Assembly: GCF_001418015.1 (NCBI RefSeq)
Contig: NZ_LIQG01000029.1
Coordinates: 1 to 64,000 of the forward strand
DNA: 64,000 nt
From: Lacinutrix mariniflava
Lineage (GTDB): Bacteria > Bacteroidota > Bacteroidia > Flavobacteriales > Flavobacteriaceae
Direction of reading: 5' to 3'
Both the position numbers and the translations under genes were made by a program. Numbering within the stretch: the stretch's first letter is position 1; each line of letters starts with the position of its first letter. Below, piece by piece: positions 27,523-36,784 of this stretch. The notes under the pieces are model-generated. The model worked only from the letters and a program-made list of their open reading frames with translations. It had not been told where the DNA came from and did not search any database.

Positions 27523-29679
27523 ATGAAGTTTTTAATTACAATTCTAATCACATTAATAAGCTTACAACTAACTTCCGCACAATCGCAAATTAACGGAACA
27601 ATTAAAGACGCTAAAAACAATCCCATAGATGGTGCAAACGTATATCTCGATGGTACTTACGATGGCGCAACTACAAACGCAGCAGGTATTTTCAGTTTTA
27701 AAACCACAGAAGTTGGTACACAAACGCTAACCGTTTCTTATATCTCTTTCGAGACTTATGTAATGTCTAGCAACGTTTCTGCTTTAAACGGCTTAAAAAT
27801 CACTTTAAGAGAAGATGTAAACGCACTCGATACCGTTGTGTTGTCTGCAGGAACTTTTTCGGCAGGCGATAATAGTAAAATCTCTGCTTTAACGTCTATG
27901 GATGTGGTAACTACAGCAAGTGCGCTTGGCGATTTTGTTGGTGCTTTGCAAACTTTACCTGGCACAACAACGGTTGCCGAAGATGGTAGACTGTTTGTTC
28001 GTGGTGGAGAAGCAGAGGAAACGCAAATATTTATAGATGGTATTCGTGTGTTTACGCCATATTCACCATCTGCAAATAATACACCAACTCGCGGACGTTA
28101 TTCGCCATTTTTGTTCGATGGGATTACCTTTTCTACAGGTGGTTATAGTGCAGAATATGGTCAAGCATTATCAAGCGTATTACTTTTAAACACTATAGAC
28201 GAGCCAGCTCAAGAAAAAACTGATATTGGAATTATGACACTTGGTGCAACACTTGGTAACACCCAAAAGTGGGAGCGAAGCTCGCTTAGTGTAAATGCGT
28301 CTTACATTAATTTAGCACCTTATCAAGCTGTTTTTAAAGATAGAAACCAATGGTTAAAATCTCCTGAAAGTGTTTCTGGTGAAGCTGTTTACAGATATAA
28401 AACCAATAATGGTATGCTAAAACTTTATTCTGCTTTCGATAAAAGTAATTTTGAATTGATTCAAGAAGATATAAATTCTCCTGAAGGTTTACGTTTTAAA
28501 CTCGATAATTCTAACTTGTATCTTAACGGTTCTTACGCTGCAAAACTAGAAAATAGATGGAAACTAAATACAGGTTTTAGTTACACACACGCTAAAAACA
28601 AAATGGCAATTGATGATAATAATATCGATGATACCGAAAATTCTATCCATACAAAACTGAAATTACGTAAAAGCTTTAGCAACCGTTTTAAATTAAACTT
28701 TGGAGCAGAATATTTTACAACCAATTTTAATGAAGCTTTTAAAAGCAATAGTATACAACCAGTAGATTATGGTTATAAAAATAACATTTCTGCTGCATTT
28801 ACCGAAGCCGATATTATTTTCTCTAGAAAACTAGCCTTAAAAGCAGGATTACGTGCCGAATATAGCGAACTTTTTAAAGAGGCTACTGTGTCTCCAAGAC
28901 TCTCTTTAGCTTATAAAACAGGAGCAAAGAGCCAAGTGTCTTTGGCTTATGGCGATTTTTACCAAAACCCCAATTCTAGTATTTTAAAGTTCGAACAAAA
29001 CTTAAAAGCACAGCAAACACAGCATTATATTTTAAACTACCAATACAATAACGATGGTAGAATTTTTAGAGCAGAAACCTACTTTAAAAATTATAATAAC
29101 TTAGTAAAATACGATAGCGATTTTGCAAGTTTCGATACTAATTATAACAGCTCTGGAAACGGATTTGCTAAAGGTTTAGATCTCTTTTATCGCGATAATA
29201 AAAGCTTAAAGAATATAGATTATTGGGTAAGCTACTCTTATTTAGATACAGAACGTGAGTATAAAAACTACACAGTTGCCGCACAGCCAAATTTTGCAAA
29301 CAAACACAATCTTTCTGTAGTTGGTAAATATTGGATTGAAGACTGGAAAAGCCAAGTAGGTTTAAGCTATGCTTTTGCTTCTGGTAGAACATATACCAAC
29401 CCAAACCAAGCTGGTTTTTTAAACGCTAAAACCAAAAGCTATAATAGTTTAAGCCTTAATTGGGCTTATTTATTAAGCCCACAGAAAATTCTTTATTTCT
29501 CTGTAAATAATGTGCTAGGTTTTAAAAACGTAAATGGTTACCAATATGCAAATACTCCAGATGTAAATAATAATTTTTCTAGACAAGCGCTAAGACCTGC
29601 TGCAGACCAATTCTTTTTTGTTGGTTTCTTTTGGACTATTAGTGAGAATGGGACTGATAATCAGTTGGATAATTTGTAA
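27523..29679 (+). CDS. TonB-dependent receptor with regulatory domain
   Basis: A 718-residue outer-membrane receptor. The signal peptide is at 1-19 (LTSAQ end), the carboxypeptidase-like regulatory domain at about 22-95 (INGTIKDAKNNPIDGANVYLDGT), the plug at about 100-220 (LFVRGGEAEETQIFIDGI) and the 22-strand barrel to the end, which closes in an aromatic (FFWTIS, then a polar tail). It imports a ligand that cannot be told from sequence. It has no SusD partner, so a polysaccharide locus is not indicated. Confidence 0.92.
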   Translation: MKFLITILITLISLQLTSAQSQINGTIKDAKNNPIDGANVYLDGTYDGATTNAAGIFSFKTTEVGTQTLTVSYISFETYVMSSNVSALNGLKITLREDVNALDTVVLSAGTFSAGDNSKISALTSMDVVTTASALGDFVGALQTLPGTTTVAEDGRLFVRGGEAEETQIFIDGIRVFTPYSPSANNTPTRGRYSPFLFDGITFSTGGYSAEYGQALSSVLLLNTIDEPAQEKTDIGIMTLGATLGNTQKWERSSLSVNASYINLAPYQAVFKDRNQWLKSPESVSGEAVYRYKTNNGMLKLYSAFDKSNFELIQEDINSPEGLRFKLDNSNLYLNGSYAAKLENRWKLNTGFSYTHAKNKMAIDDNNIDDTENSIHTKLKLRKSFSNRFKLNFGAEYFTTNFNEAFKSNSIQPVDYGYKNNISAAFTEADIIFSRKLALKAGLRAEYSELFKEATVSPRLSLAYKTGAKSQVSLAYGDFYQNPNSSILKFEQNLKAQQTQHYILNYQYNNDGRIFRAETYFKNYNNLVKYDSDFASFDTNYNSSGNGFAKGLDLFYRDNKSLKNIDYWVSYSYLDTEREYKNYTVAAQPNFANKHNLSVVGKYWIEDWKSQVGLSYAFASGRTYTNPNQAGFLNAKTKSYNSLSLNWAYLLSPQKILYFSVNNVLGFKNVNGYQYANTPDVNNNFSRQALRPAADQFFFVGFFWTISENGTDNQLDNL

Positions 29680-29734
29680 ATTCTTGCGAAGGCAGGAACC
29701 TCATGAAATGGAATACGAATTATGTTTGGAATAG

Positions 29735-31843
29735 TTATTTGTCCTTATTTTTTTTTTCAATATGTTTTATTATGACATCAATAACTTTCTCTTTAGCTTT
29801 AGCAGTAATAAGGTAATGTTCTTTTTTTACTACTAAAGATTTTTCTTGATCCATTTCAATAAAGCCTAATTCCATTAATTTAGGGATTCTTTTAGCAATA
29901 AACTGATAAGAAAAATCAGTTAGCTCTCCTAATTTTTTTGTTGGTAACGATACAGGTGAAAATTGTTTTAACGCTAATAGAATTCTTAATTCGTCAAAAT
30001 CGACTTGAAACAAAGAAGTCCTTTCAATGTTTTTTATTTTTTCAATAAGTTCTTTATTCGATACTGTTGTTTCACATTTATTTAGAGAACCATCTTTCAT
30101 GCAAGTAGGACAGTTCATATCATAGAATTCAAATTGTTTTTTCAATTCAAAATCAAACTCGTGTCCCAACGAACATTTTAATACCTGAGTTGAATTAAAG
30201 TGTTCTCTAATTAAATGATTTAAACTAAATCTAGAATCACTGTAATATTTTCTATGATCAGAATCTTTTGGTCTACCATAGCTTAAATTATTTTTTCTGC
30301 ACAAACCATAATCTAAGGCGAATAATGTAGAAGAAATATTGCTTTTATCTTTGATTTTATTGTATGTGCTTAAGTAACCGTTTAACTCTAAGTTATTTAA
30401 CAAGTTTGAGAATTCGTCATTTACAACGAAATGGCTTGTTGGTTGGTCTGGAACATTAAAAATTTTAGCTCTAGATTTTGCGATATTAAGCTTGTTGAAT
30501 TTTTGTTTGTTGACTATTTTTTCAAGTAAATTTGTTTGATTTGCAATATTAATTTTATCTTCAAATGGTCGAGTTATATATGGGTTTGATTCAAAATAAC
30601 TTTCTGTTATTTCTTCATAATATCTTTGTGCAGCATTTCCAATTGCAGCTTTTGTTATTTTAGTATCGTGTATTAGATGAGATTCATAGCAATATGAAAG
30701 TATGTATCCTAATTTTCTAGGAATATTCATTGATACATCAAAGAGTATTTCGTGTAAATCAGTCTTTTTAATATCGAAATATTCATAAAATTTTGACTTT
30801 ATAAAAAATAATTTCGACCTATTTTCTATAAGACGTTGATTATAATCTAATGCCAATTCTTCCATTTTAGAAATGGATTTATAGATATTATATGCTTCAA
30901 AGAAATCTAAGTGAATAAAATCAATTTTAGAAATATCTATTTTACCTAAATATAATCGACCTCTATATGAAGCTATTTTAAATTTTATGAAATTCTCAGA
31001 TAAATTATTTAAAGGAGCAATAAACCAATCAACGAATATCTTTTGGGCTTCTAAGTCAATCTCAGAAAAATCATCTAGATATAGGTAGAGATGTCGTAAA
31101 CCAATTATTTCTTTTATTTTTAAAAAATTATCTATTAATAAGCTTTTAATGTCAAGAAAATTAAGAAAAATTGAATTAAATTCATTCCTTACTTTTTGCT
31201 CTTTTCCAGTTTTAACGCCTCCATTTAGTTTTGGAGTTTTACTAATTTCTATGTTTAAGTTTTTTTCATTTGTATTAGTGAATTCTAATTCTTCACCAAT
31301 GTTTGTAAAAAGACCAATATCGATTTTTCTAAAAACGTTATCTAATTCACTTTCTATATTATTTAGCTCAATTTGAATTGATTGTATTTTATCATAGTCT
31401 AAACCAAATGCTTTTTCAATTAGATTAAATTTCAAATGTTTTTCAATTCTTTTTTTTATTTCTAAAATGATCTCTTTGATAAAGTTTTTATATAATAAAT
31501 ACTTAGTTAGTTCATCTTTAGAGATGTAGGTTTCGTTTTCGTACTTTAGAATTGGAGTTGCTCTGTCATAAATTGTTTTTACATCTAAATACAGTGGTAA
31601 GACAGTTGATTGATTTATTTGTTCAATCATTGATTTTTGAAAAATTGTTGATTTCCCTGTGCCTTTCCTACCTATTAATATTGTAGTATTACTTAAATTC
31701 ACTTTATCTTTTACAGCACTATTAGGAAATAAGTCAGTATAAAAATCATTTATTAAATTTTCTCCATCATCGTTTAATAATTCAGCTTTTTGATTTAGTT
31801 TTAAAGATTCTGAAAATTTTGAAAATTCTTTAATGTCTGTCAT
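29735..31843 (-). CDS. Large orphan P-loop ATPase with zinc ribbon and winged helix
   Basis: A 702-residue protein. The P-loop domain has Walker A GRKGTGKST at 58-66 and Walker B LYLYLDDF with Asp 257-258. A zinc-ribbon-like segment at about 556-591 has CSLGHE followed by CPTC. A C-terminal winged-helix domain (about 612-680, LPTKKLGELTDFSYQFIAKRIPKL) suggests DNA binding. It has the look of the ORC/CDC6- or Sll1717-like ATPases found singly in accessory regions, some of which are suspected of defence or DNA-transaction roles; I cannot name the family surely. Its upstream region carries the same palindrome module as the effector promoters. Confidence 0.7.
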   Translation of the reverse strand: MTDIKEFSKFSESLKLNQKAELLNDDGENLINDFYTDLFPNSAVKDKVNLSNTTILIGRKGTGKSTIFQKSMIEQINQSTVLPLYLDVKTIYDRATPILKYENETYISKDELTKYLLYKNFIKEIILEIKKRIEKHLKFNLIEKAFGLDYDKIQSIQIELNNIESELDNVFRKIDIGLFTNIGEELEFTNTNEKNLNIEISKTPKLNGGVKTGKEQKVRNEFNSIFLNFLDIKSLLIDNFLKIKEIIGLRHLYLYLDDFSEIDLEAQKIFVDWFIAPLNNLSENFIKFKIASYRGRLYLGKIDISKIDFIHLDFFEAYNIYKSISKMEELALDYNQRLIENRSKLFFIKSKFYEYFDIKKTDLHEILFDVSMNIPRKLGYILSYCYESHLIHDTKITKAAIGNAAQRYYEEITESYFESNPYITRPFEDKINIANQTNLLEKIVNKQKFNKLNIAKSRAKIFNVPDQPTSHFVVNDEFSNLLNNLELNGYLSTYNKIKDKSNISSTLFALDYGLCRKNNLSYGRPKDSDHRKYYSDSRFSLNHLIREHFNSTQVLKCSLGHEFDFELKKQFEFYDMNCPTCMKDGSLNKCETTVSNKELIEKIKNIERTSLFQVDFDELRILLALKQFSPVSLPTKKLGELTDFSYQFIAKRIPKLMELGFIEMDQEKSLVVKKEHYLITAKAKEKVIDVIIKHIEKKNKDK

Positions 31844-31982
31844 TTGTTTTTTTTATTTCTGTGCTTGATTCTAATTATTGCAACTAGCTATATGTAAATC
31901 TAGACTTATTATTTTAAGTAAAGAAAGCCATTAGTATTATTTAAATGTTATTGTCCTCAATTGTGCTAATTATTTAAAGTAG

Positions 31983-32031
31983 CAAGCTAAAATTAATTTG
32001 TTTATGACAATAATACTTAAAACTACGTGTT
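31983..32031 (-). promoter_or_regulatory. Island promoter module upstream of the P-loop ATPase
   Basis: A degenerate palindrome AATACTTAAAACTACGTGTT (32012-32031, 17 of 20 bases as in the best copy) lies 22 bp upstream of the -7-like TAGCTTG (31983-31989, minus strand). The surrounding 130 bp align by eye with 33240-33382, so the leaders of the two genes are related. Confidence 0.55.
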
Positions 32032-32075
32032 TTTTATAATAAACATTGGTTTTGGAGCTTTGTATTATCAAAATG

Positions 32076-33206
32076 TTATTCAACTGGAATTCTAATCTTA
32101 GTTTCGTTAACATCCATTCTTGTTTTGTTTAGAGTAACTAAAATAGGTTCTTCTTTTTCTCTATCGTATTCTACTATTCCAAAGGTTTTTACTTCTTTAA
32201 TAGCAACAATTTTTACATCAACATCAATACCTTGTAGTTGGTTGTCATTACTTAACCCAATATAAAATGTTCCTTGTGTTAAGTTTGAGTTTTTTCCATA
32301 TGCAGCTATTCCTTTTCCAGTGTCGAATTGCATGTAAGTTTGATTATTTATGAACTTTAATGCATTTTCATGATCTGTAATAAATGTATAAAGTACATCT
32401 TCACCAGTCTTCGGTATTATTAAATCTGTAATTGTTCCAAGAGCTAGACCTGCTAAAGGAGTTCCATAAATTGAGGCAATTCCTTTTGCTAAACTTCCAA
32501 CCGATTCTGCGTTTTGTTTGTATGCTTTTTGAGCTTCTTCACCAACACCTATCCAGTAAGCCCAAGCAATAACTTTTTCTTCTTTTAATTCATTTTTAAT
32601 CGGGTTTGGTAAATCTACTCTTAAATAAGTACTACTTTTATTCTCGTTGTAATAAGAATGTACACGTTGGTTTTTGTTAAATAAAAGATCTTCTATATTT
32701 TCTGTCTTTACTAATTCTCTAATTTTCTCTTTGTATTTAATTGTTTTATAACCTGTAATACTATCAGCAGTATATGGTGTGTAAATAGTATCTCTTACGG
32801 TTTTCCATTTCCAATTAGTATTAAAATCTTTGACAGATTCATCTGCTGGAATTCTATAAATTTTGACTCTACCAACTCTTCTTGTTAATGAAGAACTATA
32901 AAATCTAAATTTATAAATCCCTTTGTTTTTTATGTGTATTTGTTTTTTAGAAATTTTCTGCACTTTAAAATCAGAGAATATTTTATTATTAGGTAACTCG
33001 AAAACTTCAATTTCTTTTAAATGTTTTCCTTTTACCATTTCAAAATCGAATTCAATAATATCACCTTCTGCAAAACTGAAAAATAATTCTTCAGTTTCGT
33101 CAAGGTTTAAAGAGATTGTAGATTCTGTTACTAAAATGGGTTTTTCAGTAGAGAATGAGTGCTGTGTAGAGATTAATAGAAAGGTAAAAAGTAATTTTTT
33201 TAACAT
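32076..33206 (-). CDS. Exported hypothetical protein of the effector regulon
   Basis: A 376-residue protein with a signal peptide (about 1-19), a beta-rich domain (20-120, resembling a carbohydrate- or lipid-binding sandwich), a middle region, and a hydrophobic glycine/alanine stretch at about 230-262 (GSLAKGIASIYGTPLAGLALGTITDLIIPKTG split across the segment) that may insert in a membrane. I know no function. Its leader is homologous to those of the ATPase and of a TssD effector gene, so it is probably expressed with the T6SS island. Confidence 0.7.
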   Translation of the reverse strand: MLKKLLFTFLLISTQHSFSTEKPILVTESTISLNLDETEELFFSFAEGDIIEFDFEMVKGKHLKEIEVFELPNNKIFSDFKVQKISKKQIHIKNKGIYKFRFYSSSLTRRVGRVKIYRIPADESVKDFNTNWKWKTVRDTIYTPYTADSITGYKTIKYKEKIRELVKTENIEDLLFNKNQRVHSYYNENKSSTYLRVDLPNPIKNELKEEKVIAWAYWIGVGEEAQKAYKQNAESVGSLAKGIASIYGTPLAGLALGTITDLIIPKTGEDVLYTFITDHENALKFINNQTYMQFDTGKGIAAYGKNSNLTQGTFYIGLSNDNQLQGIDVDVKIVAIKEVKTFGIVEYDREKEEPILVTLNKTRMDVNETKIRIPVE

Positions 33207-33307
33207 GTTTTTTTGGGGAATTTGTATTTTAGTTTGTTTGTAAAGAAAACCATTAATATTATTTAAACATTACGGATATCCTCAATTGGGCTATTTTTTA
33301 TCAGCGG

Positions 33308-33355
33308 CAAGCTAAAATTAATAGGTAAGAAAAACAATACGTAGAACTACGTATT
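33308..33355 (-). promoter_or_regulatory. Island promoter module, best copy of the palindrome
   Basis: A perfect palindrome with arms AATACGTAG (33336-33344) and CTACGTATT (33347-33355) lies 21 bp upstream of the -7-like TAGCTTG (33308-33314, minus strand). The centre is about 43 bp before the expected transcription start, which suits an activator that touches polymerase. Downstream leader about 95 nt. Confidence 0.6.
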
Positions 33356-33548
33356 TATAAAAAGTTGTAAACCATTCGGTTTTTAAATGGTAATGCTAAT
33401 GGTTTGGTAGCGTACAGCGAAAATGCTATTCTAAAATATTGGAAGTAACGTTTTTAATAGTGTCTATTAAATTTAAAGTTTTAGCATTTATAATTATATT
33501 TTTTCTATAAATAAATACTAGTTTAGCTTAAAATTTTAAAAAAAAATC

Positions 33549-34367
33549 ATGAAAAAACTTTACATTTTATTTATTCTTTTAGCTCAAGTGTCTTTTGCTC
33601 AAATTAGCATTGGACAAATAAGTACTTTTACTGGTGACGGTAATTTTGAGGGTTGGAACAATTTAAATTCAACATTTACTCCTGTTGCAGCAGCTGGTGG
33701 TTTTTTAACTGCAGATGGTTCTCCATCTATACTTCCAGGAACAATACCACCTAATAGATTAATTATTGATAACATTACAAATTGGGGAGGAGATTATACA
33801 AGCGTTGGTGTTGGAGGTATTAGATTTAAGGCTAGAAACTTATCTGGTGTCGCTATGGATCTTGCAGTACTTTTATTTGATGACCAAGCAGGTGCAAATA
33901 TTACAACTGCCGAATCTACAACTATTACAATACCTGCAACTGCAACAGGTTTTGAAACTTATACTATTCCTGTTATACCTTCTGCATTAACTGTTAATGG
34001 ACCAAAGACGCTTAGCAATTTGCTTATTGATGTTTTTGGAGTTTCTATTACTAGAGTAGATAATAATGGTGATGGTACAGAAAGTCTTGATTTTGATGAT
34101 ATTGAAGCTGTTTCTGTTGCTCAATTATCTGTAACAGATTTTTTTATAAATAATACAACTGTTAGCGTATTTGTAAATGCTGGATTTTTAAATGTTACAA
34201 ACAATAATAATGCTATAAAAAATATTAGTATTTATGATATTACTGGTAAATTAATTAGTGAAACATCTGGAAATAAAGCCAATGTTAATGCACTAAGTAA
34301 TGGTGTTTATATTGCACTTATTCAAAATAACGAAGGTGAAACAGTCTCTAGAAAATTTATAAAATAA
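33549..34367 (+). CDS. T9SS cargo protein with C-terminal sorting domain
   Basis: A 272-residue protein with a signal peptide (about 1-17, VSFAQ), a beta-sandwich domain (about 25-190) resembling carbohydrate-binding or hyalin-like modules (TFTGDGNFEGWNNLNS, FDDIEAVSV), and a type A sorting tail (about 200-272: ISIYDITGKLISE, NGVYIALIQNNEGETVSRKFIK). It would be exported across the outer membrane by the type IX system and fixed to the surface or released. No catalytic domain is seen. It is monocistronic with a strong terminator. Confidence 0.88.
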   Translation: MKKLYILFILLAQVSFAQISIGQISTFTGDGNFEGWNNLNSTFTPVAAAGGFLTADGSPSILPGTIPPNRLIIDNITNWGGDYTSVGVGGIRFKARNLSGVAMDLAVLLFDDQAGANITTAESTTITIPATATGFETYTIPVIPSALTVNGPKTLSNLLIDVFGVSITRVDNNGDGTESLDFDDIEAVSVAQLSVTDFFINNTTVSVFVNAGFLNVTNNNNAIKNISIYDITGKLISETSGNKANVNALSNGVYIALIQNNEGETVSRKFIK

Positions 34368-34410
34368 GTTTTTAAAACAGACAACAAATAGCTTCTTGAA
34401 GCTTAGTAAT

Positions 34411-34458
34411 AAATGCCATTTTTAAGTTCTTATAACAACTTTAAAATGGCATTTTAGT
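34411..34458 (+). terminator. Strong terminator after the T9SS cargo gene
   Basis: 18-bp arms with one mismatch (AAATGCCATTTTTAAGTT, 34411-34428, against 34437-34454) and an 8-nt loop, followed by T residues. Confidence 0.85.
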
Positions 34459-35006
34459 TTTTAAATAGAGTTATGCTTCGGTCTTAAGATGCATTGTTAA
34501 TGATAGAGTAGTGTACAGCGGTAATAATGGTCTATTTTTAGAGACTTTTAAAAGCACTTCGAGTTAGCATCAAACCATCCATTTTTCCGAAGAGAAAGCA
34601 TCTTGTTATAACTAAAGGATGGTGCTAATGCTTGTTATGTTTTGTTTTACGTTCGATTTCAATTTTGCGTTCAATATGGAGTTTCTTTTTAGCTTCAGCT
34701 TTTTGTTTTAATGAGTTGCATTTCAGCATTAAAATAATAGCTATCAGTTTTAAATTTAATAATTAAACACTCTTACTTTGTCTTCCTTTCTTTAGTTAAA
34801 GGAAGGTGATTTTCGTTTTAACGAAAAGCGGAAGGATTAAAGAAAAGGCGAAGCACTTTTATATATAGCAGTGCGTTTTATTATTTCATGCTAGTATTAA
34901 TAGAATAAAAAATAATAGAGTAAGTATCTTCTTCAAGTTTAATTTAAGACTTCTGCTAGTTCTCAGATTTTTCTATCTCCAAATGCCTTTCTGTTTTCTA
35001 TAAAGA
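34459..35006. other. Gene-free region with a double-hairpin repeat
   Basis: This region separates the T9SS gene from the effector island. It holds the double-hairpin repeat at 34782-34862. A 34-residue very basic frame on the minus strand (34625-34729, rich in Lys and Glu) is the only coding candidate, and I do not trust it. The rest is AT-rich and featureless to my reading. Confidence 0.6.
34782..34862. repeat. Double-hairpin repeat, copy 1 (left side of island)
   Basis: Two hairpins in a row: CTTCCTTT/AAAGGAAG, then TTTTCGTT/AACGAAAA, followed by a shared GAAGGATTAAAGAAAAGGCG-like tail. A second copy in the same direction at 48735-48811 keeps both hairpins although several stem bases differ. 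Confidence 0.65.
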
Positions 35007-35429
35007 TCACTCTTCAGTATTTTTTTTAATAATAGAGTTATTACTCAGTTCAATGTTTTCCGCGCTTAAATTTATATTAACGTAAACATTGTCATTCTTT
35101 TTAAAGAAATAAAAATAATATTTTCCAAATTCATGATTAGCCTTTATTTTGTTATCACTACCATAATGAGCATAAATCGAGTCTTTGTAACTAATTTGAA
35201 ATTCAAACCTCAATACATTTTTTTGAACTTCGAAAACTTTATTGTTTTCATATAAGAGAACATTTTTTTTCGTTTTTATTACTAAATAATAAATCTGCAT
35301 TAATTTTATATTACTTATCAAGGAACTATCACCATTTATTATAAACTTATTCCTGTAGTCGTTTGTTTTAGATTTACAACTTATTAATGCACTTATAATA
35401 AAGATAAGAATAACTTTTTTTTTTTTCTT
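35007..35429 (-). pseudogene. Island lipoprotein, copy B, without a start codon
   Basis: About 140 residues. The frame upstream of a TTG at 35321 clearly encodes a lipoprotein signal (KKKKKVILIFIISALISC) with lipobox Cys, then a domain paralogous to the gene at 35393-35851: both share an (L/R)-(Y/F)-x-x-x-x-I-x-YKDS stretch and the DN-IKA motif. No ATG, GTG or TTG precedes the signal; the frame opens inside a run of 12 A residues and meets a stop 21 bases further upstream. Either it starts at a non-standard codon by coupling to the upstream copy, or the start has been lost. Probably a periplasmic immunity-type lipoprotein. Confidence 0.55.
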
Positions 35430-35851
35430 AAAAGCTTTATAGAAGAATTGTTAATTGTATCTATTAAATGATTACTAAAGTTTGCATATAACTCATTGTT
35501 TTTTAATAGAAAACGCCAATGGTGCTTGGCTTTTTCTCTGCCTATAGCTTTAATAGGATTATCAAAAGAACGAGAAGTGAATTAAGAATCTTTATAATTT
35601 ATTAAATAAGTATATCTTAACGCTTTTGTATTTATTGAGTTTGATTTTATACTTTCTTTAAAAACTAATAATGTATCATTATTAATGTTATTTTTATTTT
35701 GAGTGACAGATATTAGTTCAATTTTTAAATTTTTTAATATTTCTTTATTTCCCGAAACTGTTAAAGAGTTTGTTGTTTCTTTTTGAGTATTAAAATTACA
35801 GCTTGTAATTAATAATAGCAGCATTAATTTAAGAGTAATATTTGAATGCAT
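35393..35851 (-). pseudogene. Island lipoprotein, copy A, with an in-frame stop
   Basis: It starts MHSNITLKLMLLLLITSC (lipobox Cys) and runs 89 residues to TAA at 35582-35584. Beyond the stop the same frame continues for 62 codons (FTSRSFDNPIKAIG and so on) that align with copy B after its YKDS motif, so the stop truncates a longer protein. The read-through frame ends at 35393, overlapping the start of copy B. It lies three bases after the orphan effector domain, the usual place for an immunity gene. Confidence 0.65.
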
Positions 35852-35853
35852 AA

Positions 35854-36779
35854 TTATTTTAACTTTAATTGTTTTGTTTTTCTATGGTCATTAAAGTAAC
35901 CTTGATGAGTACTTCTTATTTTTAATCCATTTTTATAGCAATTCATTGGATTTGCTTTAGGATAATCTTCTAATAAATTTAATGTTTGGGAATTTTTACC
36001 TTCACCATCATTACCTGCTAGCATATAAGTATATCCTACCTCAAAACCACCCATTGGAATATTTTTATCAATTGTTCGTGCTAAACTTGTTCTACGATAG
36101 TCAGGAAACTTTGAAGGAAAAGAAGAATCAGACTGTCCCCAAACTTCGATATCTTGAAAGTTTGACAATATTGATAGTCTTTGGGCGAAAAGAGTGTCAT
36201 CTCTACCTGAATTGCAACCATACATTACAAATATTGAATCTTTATTAAACGAATTGAATTTAATCTTTGACCAACCAGATATTACCATTTGATTAAATTC
36301 TTTAGGAACAATAGAATCAATCGTTGTTTCAGATGTACCTATTGGTCCATCCGAATACCCAGAATGAGACCATATTCCTACTTCCTTACAATATGCCATT
36401 AATTCACCTCCATATTTAGTGATGTAAGTTTCTGTAATTGTTATAATTTCAGAAATGTCTTGTATTGCGATACAATGAACTTTATGATATAATTTATTAT
36501 ACCCATTAGTGTTTTTTATATTCTGAAGTCTCGTTTGGGCAGCTTCAGCAAACATTTCGTCTCCATGATCATTTTTTGTAACAAAGTATAATAAGAATAA
36601 TTGTCGTTTCCTGTATATTTTTAAATAATCATCTTCATTTTTAGGTAATTGAGTGGATATTTTTTTATTGTCGATTTCTGTTTCAACTACTTTGTCTGTT
36701 TCATATTTAGCACTTTCTTCCCATTTAATTCATCAGGAGGAGAATAAATAAATCCATACTTAAAGAAATGATTATTTTT
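35854..36779 (-). pseudogene. Orphan effector C-terminal domain (His/Cys, caspase-like look)
   Basis: The intact part is 233 residues from the ATG at 36555. It has IWSHSGYSDGP with H64 and FVMYGCNSGRDD with C114, a His-Cys arrangement like CHAT/DUF4347-type caspase-fold domains. The coding look continues upstream in frame (ESAKYETDKVVETE) to about 36722, where a one-base shift at a G3 run (36720-36722) joins it to FFKYGFIYSPPDELNG, a motif typical of the end of the conserved part of Rhs-like or other modular toxins. No N-terminal carrier is left. It is therefore a displaced effector tip. The function as toxin is inferred. Confidence 0.6.
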
Positions 36780-36784
36780 AAACT

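Noticed and set aside
27366-27593. Plus-strand frame of 75 codons before the TonB receptor
   Set aside because: It lies in the decayed repeat patch and overlaps the receptor signal peptide in another frame; composition is that of repeat DNA.
29735-31843. Assignment of the lone ATPase to a named anti-phage system
   Set aside because: Only the domain layout is visible; the required partner genes of known systems are absent and I could not run a profile search.
34625-34729. 34-residue very basic minus-strand frame (Lys/Glu-rich)
   Set aside because: Low-complexity composition, no signal or family, and no RNA signals around it; could be a relic.
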